DNA of 16,005 nucleotides from contig NZ_CALCDX010000197.1 in NCBI RefSeq assembly GCF_937900395.1, forward strand, positions 1 to 16,005, read 5' to 3'. A program made the position numbers and the translations under genes. Under the pieces are notes generated by a model. The model was not told where the DNA came from and searched no databases. It saw nothing but the letters and a program-made list of their open reading frames with translations. Position 1 is the stretch's first letter. Every line of letters begins with the position of its first letter. Of this stretch, positions 6,499-15,139 are shown piece after piece. This DNA comes from an uncultured Caulobacter sp. (GTDB taxonomy: Bacteria; Pseudomonadota; Alphaproteobacteria; Caulobacterales; Caulobacteraceae).

Positions 6499-7499
6499 GC
6501 CTTCACCCGCACCACTTCGCCTTCACAGACGCCAAGAGCGTCCATCGCCTCGCGCCCAAGAATGGCCGCGTCACCGTCGATCAGCACCGGGGCGCGGATC
6601 GCGCGGAACCGCGACACCTCTCCGGTCGAAATCAGCGCTTCCTCGCCGAAGGCGTCTTCGCCCAACTTGACCCGCAGCCGCTTGGCGTCGCGGACCGTGC
6701 GGATGTCGTCACGCGGACAGGCCACGGTCGGCCCCGCGTCGAACAGGTCGACCAGCCCCTGGTAGCGGAAGCCTTCGCGCTCCAGCATGGCGCGGGCAGC
6801 TTCGCCGTCGCGATGGACGCGGCCGATGACGTCCCGCGCCTCCTCGGGCAGGAGTTCGGTGTAGATCGGATGGCGCGGCGCCAGATCGAGAATGAACTGG
6901 CCGTCGGTGGAGGCGCTCATCAGATCAGCCTGGTCGAAGTCCAGCCGGAAGAACTTGTGCGAGACGTGCTCCCAGAACGGACAACGGCCATCCTGGTCGA
7001 ACCATCCCCGCAACTCGGCCAGCACCATCTCCGCGAACCGCTGCGGTTCGATGCCGATCAGCATATAGCGCGACTGGGCGAGCAACCGCCCCGCCCCGCC
7101 CTTGCGTTTCTCGGGTCGCAAGAACAGCGAGCCGACCTCGGACCAGCCGGCGCATTCGTTCACCAGAACCAGGGCCTTGTGGTCAAAGCGCATCTCCAGG
7201 GTCGGCGACGACTGGGCCAGGGTCACGACCCGGAATGAAAAGAATGGACGCTTCAGGCCGACGCCGGCCTTGACCCCAGCCACGCCCTCGACGGAGCCCG
7301 TGTCGGTCTCCTCCAGCATCAGGGTGTACCAAGCCTCGGGCGGGGCCACGCCGGCCTGGAAGCTGGCTTCCGACAGCGCCAGGCGCGCGCGCAAGGTCGC
7401 CTCATCCTCGGGCAAGCTGGTGAAGCCTCTGCCCGAGAGCACGGCCAGCTCCATCAGGGCGTCGAAGTCGGCGGAACCGGCGGGACGGACGACAAGCAT
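6495..7499 (-). CDS. astA: arginine N-succinyltransferase
   Basis: First and committing step of the AST pathway: transfers succinyl from succinyl-CoA to the alpha-amino group of L-arginine. The 334-residue product has the usual single-subunit length. Recognisable blocks are the N-terminal VVRPAGSADFDALMELA, then GFTSLP near 26-30, NECAGWSEVGSLFL near 114-127 and the FWEHVSHKFF segment near 175-184. These place it in the AstA family, a branch with a GNAT-like fold. The ATG at 7499 directly abuts the TGA of the upstream hydrolase gene with no intervening base. The astA stop overlaps the astD start as ATGA. The gene therefore belongs to the same transcript and is probably translationally coupled on both sides. 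Confidence 0.96.
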   Translation of the reverse strand: MLVVRPAGSADFDALMELAVLSGRGFTSLPEDEATLRARLALSEASFQAGVAPPEAWYTLMLEETDTGSVEGVAGVKAGVGLKRPFFSFRVVTLAQSSPTLEMRFDHKALVLVNECAGWSEVGSLFLRPEKRKGGAGRLLAQSRYMLIGIEPQRFAEMVLAELRGWFDQDGRCPFWEHVSHKFFRLDFDQADLMSASTDGQFILDLAPRHPIYTELLPEEARDVIGRVHRDGEAARAMLEREGFRYQGLVDLFDAGPTVACPRDDIRTVRDAKRLRVKLGEDAFGEEALISTGEVSRFRAIRAPVLIDGDAAILGREAMDALGVCEGEVVRVKA

Positions 7500-8756
7500 T
7501 CAGTGGATCTCCCCCAGGGTGTCCATGGCGGCGCGAATCGCGCGGGCGTCAATCACGCCGGTCGCCAACTTCATCAGGATCAGGGCCGAGAGCTGCGCGC
7601 GCTCGACGAAACTCTCGGGCCAAGCGTGTTCGGCCTCGCTATGGATATCGCCGCCGCGCACGCCCAGGGTGTCGACGTTGGGCAGGCCCGAGGCGAACAG
7701 GTTGTTGCCCTCGCAGACGCCGCCGGACGGCTTCCAGGCGATCTCCTGGCCAAGCAGCGCCCCAACGTCCTTCACCGCCCCGAACAGCCGCTGCTGGGCG
7801 GCGTTGAAGGGCTTCGCGCCACGCGTGATCCCGCCGTGCAGATGGGCGTGCAGATCATCGCCCACGGCTGCGACGATCCGGGCGACCTCGGCTTCGAACC
7901 AGACCGCGGCGTCCGCCTCCGGGAAGCGGACGTTGAAGCGGACGACCGCCACGTCCGGCACCATGTTCAGCGGCGCGCCGCCATCGATGCGGGCGACATT
8001 GACGGTAACGCCATCGCGCTGGCCGTTCAGGGCGTGAAGGCGCTCAGCGATCCGGGCCGCGCCGATCACCGCGTTGCGCCCGGCGGCGAAGTCGCGACCG
8101 GCGTGGGCCGCACGACCGTGGACCACGATGTGGAAGTTTCCCGAACCCTTGCGCGCCGAAGCCAGGGCCCCGTCCGCCAAGGCCGGCTCGTAGGTCAGGC
8201 CGACGTGACCGCGCCGGGCGAAATCGGCGAGCACGGGCGCGGAGGCGATCGAGCCGATCTCCTCATCCGGCGACAGCAGCACGCGATAGCCGAGATGGGC
8301 CGCGGCGGAGTGGCGCTCGAACGCCTCCAAGGCCGCCAGCATCACGGAAATCCCGCCCTTCATGTCCGCGATGCCAGGGCCATGCAACGCGCCGTCCGGG
8401 CGGGTGCGGACGCTTTGGAAGGCGCTCGTCTCCGGATAGACCGTGTCGTAGTGGCCGGTCAGAACGACCTGAACCGGCGCCTCTGGACGCACGATCACAG
8501 CCAGCGACGGCGGGTGCGCCAGCTCGGTCTCGCGGCCGTCGGCGGCGACCTCGCGCGACGGCGTGAGCGGGATCTCCACGGAAGCGGCGGGCAGGCTGGC
8601 GGCGGCGTCGAGCAAAACCTGCCTCTGACGCTCCAGCCCCGCGAAGTGGCGACTTCCGGAATTGATCGCACACCAGTCCACGGCGCGATCGACGATCTGG
8701 CCGCCGGCCTGCGCGATATGGTCCAGAACCGCGCGGTCTTCTGACTCAAGACGCAT
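7500..8756 (-). CDS. M20-family metallohydrolase (glutamate carboxypeptidase type), probable AstE substitute
   Basis: A 418-residue dizinc hydrolase of the M20 / carboxypeptidase G2 type. Visible residues, numbered from ATG 8756: His102 and Asp104 (GHYDTVYP), bridging Asp131 (GPGIADMKGG), Glu165-Glu166 (SPDEEIGS), Glu190 (TYEPA), His219 in the dimerisation-domain AAHAG, and His372 (GGDIHSEAEH). Their spacing mirrors CPG2 (112/114/141/175-176/200/385), an enzyme that cleaves N-acyl-glutamate bonds. First gene of an operon with astA, astD and astB, it probably performs the last AST step, N2-succinylglutamate to succinate plus glutamate, in place of classical AstE, which is absent. That role is inference; other amidohydrolase activity is possible. 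A TTG at 8759 immediately before the ATG is an alternative start, and is seven bases from the GGGAGGA ribosome site. No signal peptide is seen. Confidence 0.88.
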   Translation of the reverse strand: MRLESEDRAVLDHIAQAGGQIVDRAVDWCAINSGSRHFAGLERQRQVLLDAAASLPAASVEIPLTPSREVAADGRETELAHPPSLAVIVRPEAPVQVVLTGHYDTVYPETSAFQSVRTRPDGALHGPGIADMKGGISVMLAALEAFERHSAAAHLGYRVLLSPDEEIGSIASAPVLADFARRGHVGLTYEPALADGALASARKGSGNFHIVVHGRAAHAGRDFAAGRNAVIGAARIAERLHALNGQRDGVTVNVARIDGGAPLNMVPDVAVVRFNVRFPEADAAVWFEAEVARIVAAVGDDLHAHLHGGITRGAKPFNAAQQRLFGAVKDVGALLGQEIAWKPSGGVCEGNNLFASGLPNVDTLGVRGGDIHSEAEHAWPESFVERAQLSALILMKLATGVIDARAIRAAMDTLGEIH

Positions 8757-8766
8757 CAATAGCCTG

Positions 8767-8773
8767 TCCTCCC
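8767..8773 (-). promoter_or_regulatory. strong ribosome binding site of the ast operon's first gene
   Basis: GGGAGGA on the minus strand is seven bases before TTG 8759 and ten before ATG 8756. It is the clearest Shine-Dalgarno in the operon; downstream genes rely mainly on stop/start overlaps. The spacing favours TTG slightly, while codon preference favours ATG. Confidence 0.6.
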
Positions 8774-8810
8774 TCAGTCAGGATAACCAAGGGCCGCGGG
8801 CAAATCGTGC

Positions 8811-8828
8811 TTACCTGAAACGAGGTAA
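8811..8828. promoter_or_regulatory. inverted repeat upstream of the ast operon, candidate operator
   Basis: TTACCT-GAAACG-AGGTAA has perfect 6-bp arms with a 6-bp spacer and is centred about 63 bp upstream of the hydrolase start. Its size and dyad symmetry suit a dimeric regulator. No T-tract follows on either strand, so it is not a good intrinsic terminator. The regulator is unknown and nothing in the window encodes an obvious candidate next to it. Confidence 0.4.
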
Positions 8829-8866
8829 CCGAGGGCCCGCGCAACAGCCTTGCTGGAGCTCGTCCA

Positions 8867-8885
8867 TTTCGAACCGAGTTCGAAA
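8867..8885. promoter_or_regulatory. 19-bp perfect dyad between tamB and the ast operon
   Basis: TTTCGAAC-CGA-GTTCGAAA has perfect 8-bp arms around a 3-bp centre. It starts 23 bases past the tamB stop and is about 110 bp upstream of the ast operon start. A hairpin here could mark the end of the tamAB transcript, but no run of T follows. A protein-binding operator or part of the ast promoter region is equally possible. Confidence 0.45.
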
Positions 8886-8907
8886 GATCGCGCAACCCCC
8901 TGCCTGC

Positions 8908-11900
8908 TCAGTAGTCCTTTCGCCAGCGCACCGAAAGTTTGGCGTCATTCTGGCTGCCGATGCGGGAGACCAGCGAAAGCGTGCGCCGAATACGCCATTC
9001 GACCTGAGCGGCGGGGCCGTCGCGCCCACCGCCGATGATCTCGAGATAGACGTCGTCGGTCAGGTATTTGCCGCCGGCCACGGTCATGCCGGTGGCGCTC
9101 TCGGCAAAGGCCAGACGGTCGAGTCTCGCGAAGCTGCGCAGGTTGCCGATCACGTCAAAACCGCCCCCGCCGGCCAGCGACGCCAGGGCCGAAGCCAGCT
9201 GAGCAGCCTCGATGGGGGACAACTGCGCGGCGGACGAGCCGAACAACACCTGGCTGAGCACCTCGTCGCTGGGGAGTTGGGGCTTGGAGGTCAGGGTGAT
9301 TTCGGGCTTGGCCGCCGTTCCCTTGATCTGCACGACGGCGGTGAGCGAGGTGTCCTGCCGGGTCGCCGACAGGTCGAGAACGATGCGGTCGAGCTGACTG
9401 GCCAGATACACAGTCCCGTCGTCGTCGAACTCGAAGCGCTTGCCGGCGAAGTCGTATTCGCCTCGCACGACGCGCGCCACGCCGCTCAGCGCCGGCGCCA
9501 GCGACGTGCCGCCGACATGGGCGTTCAACGACAGCTCGACGTCCAGCCCCCGCCCACGGACGAAGACGCGGCGCGGCGCCTTGAGGTCGAGGTCCAGGAT
9601 CATGCCGCCCGTCGTCGGACGTCGTTGCAGACCCTGATCCAGATCCAGCGGCCGATTGCGCTCAATGACATCCATCGCGACGACGCCGGCCGGCGTCTTG
9701 GTCTGCGCCGAGACGTCGGCGCGATCGAGGGTCACCGCGCCGGACAGCTTGATCTTGCCGTCCGCCGAGCGGTTCACGGTCGCCGAACCCGTCGCCACGG
9801 CGGAGGCTAGGTCGTTGTCGATCAGCCGGAAGCTCTTCATGTCGAGCTTGAAACTGCCGACCCCATCGCGCGCGAGGCTGATCCGCCCCGCGCCGGAGAT
9901 CGAGCCGCCCTGCCCGTCCTCGCCGATCGCCTGCAGCACGTCTATGGCGTTGTCGGCCATGGACGAGCGCAGCGTCACGTTGCGCAAGCGAAGACCCGTT
10001 TGGCCGTCCTCGAAGCCGCCGTTGTCCAAGGTGGCCGTGCCGAGCAGGCGCGGGTCGGCCAGGGTGCCCCCCAGGCTGGCCTGAAGATTGATCCGCCCCG
10101 AGAGGGAGCGATCGGCGCCCATCAGCAGGTTCCACAGCGGCTTGATCTCGCCCTGGGCGGAGAAGCGCCCCTGCACGCCCCGCTTCTTGTTGATGATCAG
10201 CCGCAGCGGTTGGGCCGAAGCCTCGACCGGCAGAACAAGATTGGCCTCGGCCTTCAGCCCCTGGCGGTTGTCGCCGTCGGCGACGATGGTCAGCTGGCTG
10301 TCGGTAAGATCCCCGTGGATCTTGGCGTCCAGCGACTGCTCGACCTTGGCCCCGCGCTCGCGGGCGTTGGAGAGCCGCATGGTGAAATCACCGCCTAGCG
10401 TCTCGCCCTGGCCGCGCAGATTGAACGACCCGTCGATGTCGCCGTCCAGGTCGGGGTTGAAGGCCGTAAGGGTCACGCCCGCCAGCTCCGCCTTCAGCAT
10501 GGCGGTCGCGCCGCCCAGATCGGCGTCGATATCGGCTCGCCCCTTGTCGATGGCCAACCGCAGACGCGCCTGGGTGGGACCATCGCCGAACCTCAGCTTG
10601 GCCGGCTCGTTGGTCTTGATCTCCGTGCGTCCAAGACGGCCAGCCGCGTTTAGCGTGAGGTCATAAGCGCGTCCGGTCTGGGCCAGTTCACCCGAGCCGC
10701 CGAGCCGCCAGCGCCCATTGGGGGCGTCGCCCCGTGCGTCGATCGAAAGCGGCAGGCGCGAGAGCGGACCGTCAGCCTTGATCGCGGCGGCCCGCACCTT
10801 CCAGCCGCCGAAGCTAATCTCCTGGGCGGTGAGGTTCAGGCTGGCGTTGGCCGTTCCGCCGCCCGGCGCGTCGACGAGGCGCGCGGAGCCCTTGATCTGG
10901 CCTTGAGGAATGAAGGCTCCTGGACCGATGGCGAGGGTCAGGTCGGCCGTCGCCGGCAGGCCGTTACGCAAGGACATCGCGCCCTTCGCCTTCGCCCCGC
11001 CCGCATCGACGTCGAGATCGCTGAGCTCGATCCCGCCAGGCGAGAAGCGGAAGGCCGTCCGACCGCGCGCCGGCCCATAGGCGCTCTGGGCCTGCAGCGC
11101 CGCCGTTCCGTCGGTGGCGTTTGCGCCCCGCGCGAAGACGACGGTCAGGCGCGCCTTGGTCAGCGGCAGCCTGGGGAGATCAATGGAATCGAAATCCGCG
11201 TTGAGCTCGGCGCGAGGCGCGGACAGAACGCCGGCGATCTTGCCGTCGCCGCTGGCCTTGCCGGCGATCTCGACCGGGCCCGCGCGGAACGGGCCGGTGG
11301 CGGTCCAGTCCAGGCCGAAGTCGAGCGAAAGCCCTTTCCCGAGCTTGCCAGAGGTCTTGGCGTTGGCGGCCGCCCCCTCAAGCCGAGCCTCAGCGACCGT
11401 CAGCACGCCCTCGTTCCAGCTGGCCTTACCGTTCAGGCGCGGCGTCGCGCCCAGTAGTCGGTCGATCTCGGCATAGCCAGTCGCGAAGTTGGCCGCGCGG
11501 CTGTCGACCGTGAACGCCCAGGGCCGGCCGGCGAAGCTCGACGCCGACCACTGGGCGGTGACCGAACCCTTGGCGCCGGGACGCACCGGCCCCAGGCTGG
11601 CGACTTTCATTTCGCCATCGAACGACAGGCCGCCCAGCACGCCGCGCTCGCCCGTGCCCGTCACGATCAGGTTTGGCGCATCGATGCGGGCCGAGCGGAT
11701 CAGGAAACGCCCCCCCTTGATCCGCGCGCCCTCGAACGTCGCCTTGGGGCTCGCGCCCAGCACGGCGAGAAGTCCCGTTCCCCCGCCGCCTGAGGAGGTC
11801 GCCTGGGCCTTGATCTCCAGTTCGCCCTTGGCCCACCGCACCAGCGCGGGCCCCTTGGCGCGCTTCAAGTGGTAGCCCAGCAGTTCCAGATCGGCGACGT

Positions 11901-13104
11901 CGGCGGTTCCCTCGACCGAGAAGCCGCCCTTTTCTAGCCGGAAGACGCCATCCGCCAGCCCTTGCCCCATCTGAGGGATCGAGACGATGCGCTTCAAAGC
12001 GCCAATACGGGCGGTGAAGGCGAGGCCCTCCGGGCCCGTGCGGCGCTTGGCGAGGTCTGCGAGACCGCGCGCTTGCAGCGTCAGGTTCTCGGCGCGGACG
12101 TCCAGCGTCAGGGCCGAAAGCCCATCGGCGGTCGCCTTCTTGCCGTCGATCGTGAAGTTGGCCTGCGCGCCGAACATCCGCTCAAGCCGCCGGGTCCAGC
12201 GCGAGGCGCCGAGATCCAGCCGGCCACGCGCCGAGCCGCCCTGAGGCGTCCAGGCCCCGCTGGCCTCCAGGGGCGTATCAGCGCCGGACTTGGCCAGGAC
12301 ATTGAAGGCCGCCTGGCTGACCGTCCCATCGGCCTTGGCCTTCAGGTCAAACGGACGATCGGCGGGCAACCCTAGCGCGCCAGCAATGGCGCCGCCGTTC
12401 GCCTCGAGAGCATCGGCGGAGAGGTGCAGGCTCTTGGAGCGTCCGAGATCGAAATCAAAGGTCAGGTGATCGCCGGCGTGCAGCCGGGAGGCCACGGCCA
12501 GCTTACCCTTCTGCCCCCCGCGTCGGGCCATCTCGTATTCGCCAGCGACGTCAAAGTCTCCGTCGCGGCCGCTGAACGCCGGCCTGGTCACGAGACGGAA
12601 GGCGAAGGCGTCAAGATCCACCGACACCGGCGCGGCGCCGGACTTGCCCTTGGGGCCCATGGCCGGACGACGCAGAACGATCACGTCCCGGGCGTCGATA
12701 CGCTCGGCGTGGAAGCGGCGACCGAACAGTTCGGTGGCGCGCCAGGCCACGCGCAGGTCGTGGGCCTCCAGCCAGACGCCCTGCTCATCCGAAATGGTCA
12801 GGCGACGGACGCCGAAGTCCTTCCAGATGTCGCCCGACAAGCCCTCGATATGAAGCTTGCCGATCCGCCCCAGCTTCAGGCCCGAGGCGCGCGCCTCCAG
12901 GAACATCCGGCCCTGGGGCGTGATCGGCGCCAGCCGCAGGCCGCCGGCCATGACGACGAGGATGGCGGCCAGGATCGCCGCGGCGATCAGGACCGCGCCG
13001 CCCCAGCCGATCTTCTTGGCGGCCTTGACGGCGGTCTCGCTCGCGGCCTCCGCGGCTTGGGCGACCGTCTCCGCCAGATCAGGCTTGTCCTGTTCGCCGC
13101 TCAA
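8908..13104 (-). CDS. tamB: translocation and assembly module protein TamB
   Basis: A very large (1398-residue) protein anchored in the inner membrane by one N-terminal helix (about 34-55), after a short Ala-rich cytosolic segment. The long periplasmic part is built of repetitive beta-strand stretches rich in Gly, Ala, Asp and Leu, as expected for the bridge-like TamB/AsmA superfamily fold. The conserved C-terminal TamB domain (formerly DUF490) includes LPSDEVLSQVLFG at about 1277-1289 and ends in the typical WRKDY. With TamA it acts in outer-membrane biogenesis (barrel or autotransporter assembly and, for the superfamily, lipid transport). The start is a TTG at 13104 overlapping the tamA stop (TTGA). 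No ATG or GTG lies before the membrane helix, so TTG is the best choice, though the ribosome site is weak. Confidence 0.95.
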   Translation of the reverse strand: MSGEQDKPDLAETVAQAAEAASETAVKAAKKIGWGGAVLIAAAILAAILVVMAGGLRLAPITPQGRMFLEARASGLKLGRIGKLHIEGLSGDIWKDFGVRRLTISDEQGVWLEAHDLRVAWRATELFGRRFHAERIDARDVIVLRRPAMGPKGKSGAAPVSVDLDAFAFRLVTRPAFSGRDGDFDVAGEYEMARRGGQKGKLAVASRLHAGDHLTFDFDLGRSKSLHLSADALEANGGAIAGALGLPADRPFDLKAKADGTVSQAAFNVLAKSGADTPLEASGAWTPQGGSARGRLDLGASRWTRRLERMFGAQANFTIDGKKATADGLSALTLDVRAENLTLQARGLADLAKRRTGPEGLAFTARIGALKRIVSIPQMGQGLADGVFRLEKGGFSVEGTADVADLELLGYHLKRAKGPALVRWAKGELEIKAQATSSGGGGTGLLAVLGASPKATFEGARIKGGRFLIRSARIDAPNLIVTGTGERGVLGGLSFDGEMKVASLGPVRPGAKGSVTAQWSASSFAGRPWAFTVDSRAANFATGYAEIDRLLGATPRLNGKASWNEGVLTVAEARLEGAAANAKTSGKLGKGLSLDFGLDWTATGPFRAGPVEIAGKASGDGKIAGVLSAPRAELNADFDSIDLPRLPLTKARLTVVFARGANATDGTAALQAQSAYGPARGRTAFRFSPGGIELSDLDVDAGGAKAKGAMSLRNGLPATADLTLAIGPGAFIPQGQIKGSARLVDAPGGGTANASLNLTAQEISFGGWKVRAAAIKADGPLSRLPLSIDARGDAPNGRWRLGGSGELAQTGRAYDLTLNAAGRLGRTEIKTNEPAKLRFGDGPTQARLRLAIDKGRADIDADLGGATAMLKAELAGVTLTAFNPDLDGDIDGSFNLRGQGETLGGDFTMRLSNARERGAKVEQSLDAKIHGDLTDSQLTIVADGDNRQGLKAEANLVLPVEASAQPLRLIINKKRGVQGRFSAQGEIKPLWNLLMGADRSLSGRINLQASLGGTLADPRLLGTATLDNGGFEDGQTGLRLRNVTLRSSMADNAIDVLQAIGEDGQGGSISGAGRISLARDGVGSFKLDMKSFRLIDNDLASAVATGSATVNRSADGKIKLSGAVTLDRADVSAQTKTPAGVVAMDVIERNRPLDLDQGLQRRPTTGGMILDLDLKAPRRVFVRGRGLDVELSLNAHVGGTSLAPALSGVARVVRGEYDFAGKRFEFDDDGTVYLASQLDRIVLDLSATRQDTSLTAVVQIKGTAAKPEITLTSKPQLPSDEVLSQVLFGSSAAQLSPIEAAQLASALASLAGGGGFDVIGNLRSFARLDRLAFAESATGMTVAGGKYLTDDVYLEIIGGGRDGPAAQVEWRIRRTLSLVSRIGSQNDAKLSVRWRKDY

Positions 13105-14942
13105 AAGCTTTGCCCGATGCTGAGATAGATCTGGAACGCGGGGTCGCCCGCGCGCCGGCCGAGCGGAACGGCGACGTCGGCGCGAATGGGGCCGAAGCCG
13201 AGATCATAGCGCACGCCAAAGCCCGCGCCGGCCCGGAAATCCTCGCGTTGAGGCGTCTCGTGCGTGCCGATGGCGCCGGCGTCGACAAAGGCGACGCCAC
13301 TCCAATGCCCGGTGATCTTCTGCCGAAGCTCGAACGAGGTCTCGACCAACGACACGCCGCCTTGGGGCGTATTGTCGGCCAGGCGCGGCCCGATCGCCTG
13401 ATAGGCGTAGCCGCGCACCGAGCCGCCGCCGCCTGCGTAGAACCGCCGAGCAGCTGGAACCTCAGGGATGCCGCCGCCGACGATCGCCCCGAGCTTCAGG
13501 CGACCGGCCAGGACAGTGCTCGCGCCCTTGCCGAACGGCAGGTAGGCCGAGCCCTGGGTCGTCAGCTTCAGATACGGCAAGGTCGTATCGCCGACGACAT
13601 AGGTGGGCTCACCGCGCGCCTCGAGACGCCAACCGCGCCTCGGATCCAGGATGTTGTCCGAGAAGTCCCAGGCGTAGGCGGCCAGACCCGCAATGGTCGC
13701 CAGGTTGAGCTTGCGACCCGCGACCGAGCCGTTTCGGTTGAGCTGCTCCTTGGTCTGCGAGAGATCCAACGAAACGCCAAACGTCCGGTAGGCCGTCGTC
13801 TGTCGGCGCTTGGTCAGATCAACCCCCACGCGCCCGCCGGTCTCGTTGTAGGCGTCGGTGTCGTTGCGGAACAGCGAGCTGCTTAGCTTCAGGGTCTGTT
13901 GGGGACGCCGCCAGTGGGGCAGCGAAATCTCCGCGCCAATGCTCTGCTCCAACTTGGCGAAGCGAAGGGCGTAGGTGGTCGTATCGGCGCGCTTCAGCCG
14001 ATTGTAGCGGATCAGCTTGGCGTCGACGCCGGCGCCTTCGCTGGTCGAATAGCCCGCGCCCAGTTCCACCGTCCGCGCGCGACGATCGGCCAGCGTGACG
14101 ACGACCGGCCGGAACCCTTCGGCGGTGGCCTTGTCCGCCCCCGCCAGCGAGACCGAGATCGAGTCATAGACACTGGTATCGCGCAAACGCCGCTCGAGCT
14201 CGGCGACATCCTCGGGATCGTAGACGTCGCCCGCCACCCAAGGGGCCAGCCGTCCCACCCAGGCCGGGTTGGTGCGTCCCTTCGTGACCACCTCGACGCC
14301 GTCGAGATGCACGAGTTCGCCGGCGGCGATCTTGAAAGAGGGCCTGACGGTATGGTCGGCGTGGTCGACGATCACCTCGCGCGGCTGGGCCTCGGCGTCG
14401 GCATAGCCTAGCTTCGCGACCTGAGCGACGACGCGCCCCTCGGCGCCGACGACATCGGCCGAGCGTCCGGGATCGCCCGCGGTCAGGCGCATGGCGGCGG
14501 CGGCGCGCTGCCGGGTCCCTTCGTCCGGGGGATCGCCCGACCAGTCGATCTTGGGCTCGGCGATCACGAAGACCGGGCCAGGCGTGACCTTCACCACCGC
14601 GCGCGGCGGCTCGCCCTCAAGCACGTCGGGCTCGACCGTATAGGCGTAGTAGCCCTCGGCGCGGAGAACGGCGATGACATCTTCACCGGCCTGGCGGGCG
14701 CGCCGACGCGCCTCGGCCCGGCTCTGAGCGGGATGTTTGGATTGCGTGAGGGCGCGCTGGATCGCCTCGCGGAGAGCCTTGTCTTCGACGCCCTGGATCT
14801 GAGCCATCGGTTCGTCGGCCCAGGCCGACGAGGCCAGAAGCCAAGCCATCGCCGTCAAAGCCAGGGAAGTTCGCCCAAGCACCAGTTCTCGTTCCCCGCG
14901 CGATGCGCCCCCGCCCCTGCTGTAGTCTCGGGTAGCGCCCAT
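13101..14942 (-). CDS. tamA: outer-membrane assembly protein TamA (BamA/Omp85 superfamily)
   Basis: The 613-residue Omp85-family outer-membrane protein of the Tam complex. Layout: signal peptide ending about residue 42 (AWA before DEP), periplasmic POTRA domains from about 48 to 290, then a 16-strand barrel from about 291 to the C-terminal Phe. The lid-lock motif of the family is at 509-512 (VRGY in YAGGGGSVRGYAYQ), and the conserved FVDAGAIG follows near 552. The final strand ends in QSF, a standard outer-membrane signal. From ATG 14942 the leader has an unusually long polar n-region (about 22 residues). A GTG codon at residue 21 would give a more compact signal peptide, so the true start may be internal. 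The gene overlaps tamB by TTGA and is divergent from the ATP-grasp gene. Confidence 0.94.
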   Translation of the reverse strand: MGATRDYSRGGGASRGERELVLGRTSLALTAMAWLLASSAWADEPMAQIQGVEDKALREAIQRALTQSKHPAQSRAEARRRARQAGEDVIAVLRAEGYYAYTVEPDVLEGEPPRAVVKVTPGPVFVIAEPKIDWSGDPPDEGTRQRAAAAMRLTAGDPGRSADVVGAEGRVVAQVAKLGYADAEAQPREVIVDHADHTVRPSFKIAAGELVHLDGVEVVTKGRTNPAWVGRLAPWVAGDVYDPEDVAELERRLRDTSVYDSISVSLAGADKATAEGFRPVVVTLADRRARTVELGAGYSTSEGAGVDAKLIRYNRLKRADTTTYALRFAKLEQSIGAEISLPHWRRPQQTLKLSSSLFRNDTDAYNETGGRVGVDLTKRRQTTAYRTFGVSLDLSQTKEQLNRNGSVAGRKLNLATIAGLAAYAWDFSDNILDPRRGWRLEARGEPTYVVGDTTLPYLKLTTQGSAYLPFGKGASTVLAGRLKLGAIVGGGIPEVPAARRFYAGGGGSVRGYAYQAIGPRLADNTPQGGVSLVETSFELRQKITGHWSGVAFVDAGAIGTHETPQREDFRAGAGFGVRYDLGFGPIRADVAVPLGRRAGDPAFQIYLSIGQSF

Positions 14943-15042
14943 GTCACGATCCGAAATGCACCGGATTGTCCGCGATCGCCGCTTCTCAAAGGGGCCAACC
15001 GGCGCCCAAATGCTAGGCAGTCGTGCGCAAAGGCGCGGCGCG

Positions 15043-15059
15043 GGTCGAATCCCTCGACC
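15043..15059. promoter_or_regulatory. inverted repeat in the tamA / ATP-grasp divergent spacer
   Basis: GGTCGA-ATCCC-TCGACC, with perfect 6-bp arms, lies in the roughly 200-bp spacer between the divergent tamA and ATP-grasp genes. It could be an operator or the hairpin of a leader. The rest of the spacer (14943-15139) shows no convincing -35/-10 pair, tRNA or small ORF. Confidence 0.35.
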
Positions 15060-15139
15060 TTCCTCGCCGCCAGGCTTTAGAGTCGATCAGCGGTCGCCAT
15101 GGCGCCGCGTCCAAGACGAAGACGGTCTCAAGGCGGAAG

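Noticed and set aside
12424..13128. Long + strand open frame opposite the 5' end of tamB
   Set aside because: The composition is that of an antisense shadow (Gly/Gln/Arg-rich, no motif), while the minus-strand tamB frame is clearly real. The same applies to other + strand frames across 8908-14942.
15035..15065. tRNA T-arm-like string GGGTCGAATCCC
   Set aside because: It resembles a TTCGAATCC T-loop, but the flanking bases do not form the five-pair stem, and no acceptor stem, D-arm or anticodon arm can be laid out around it.
15095..15104. Perfect palindrome CGCCATGGCG upstream of the ATP-grasp gene
   Set aside because: Ten-base GC-rich palindromes are expected by chance at this base composition, and nothing else supports a site here.
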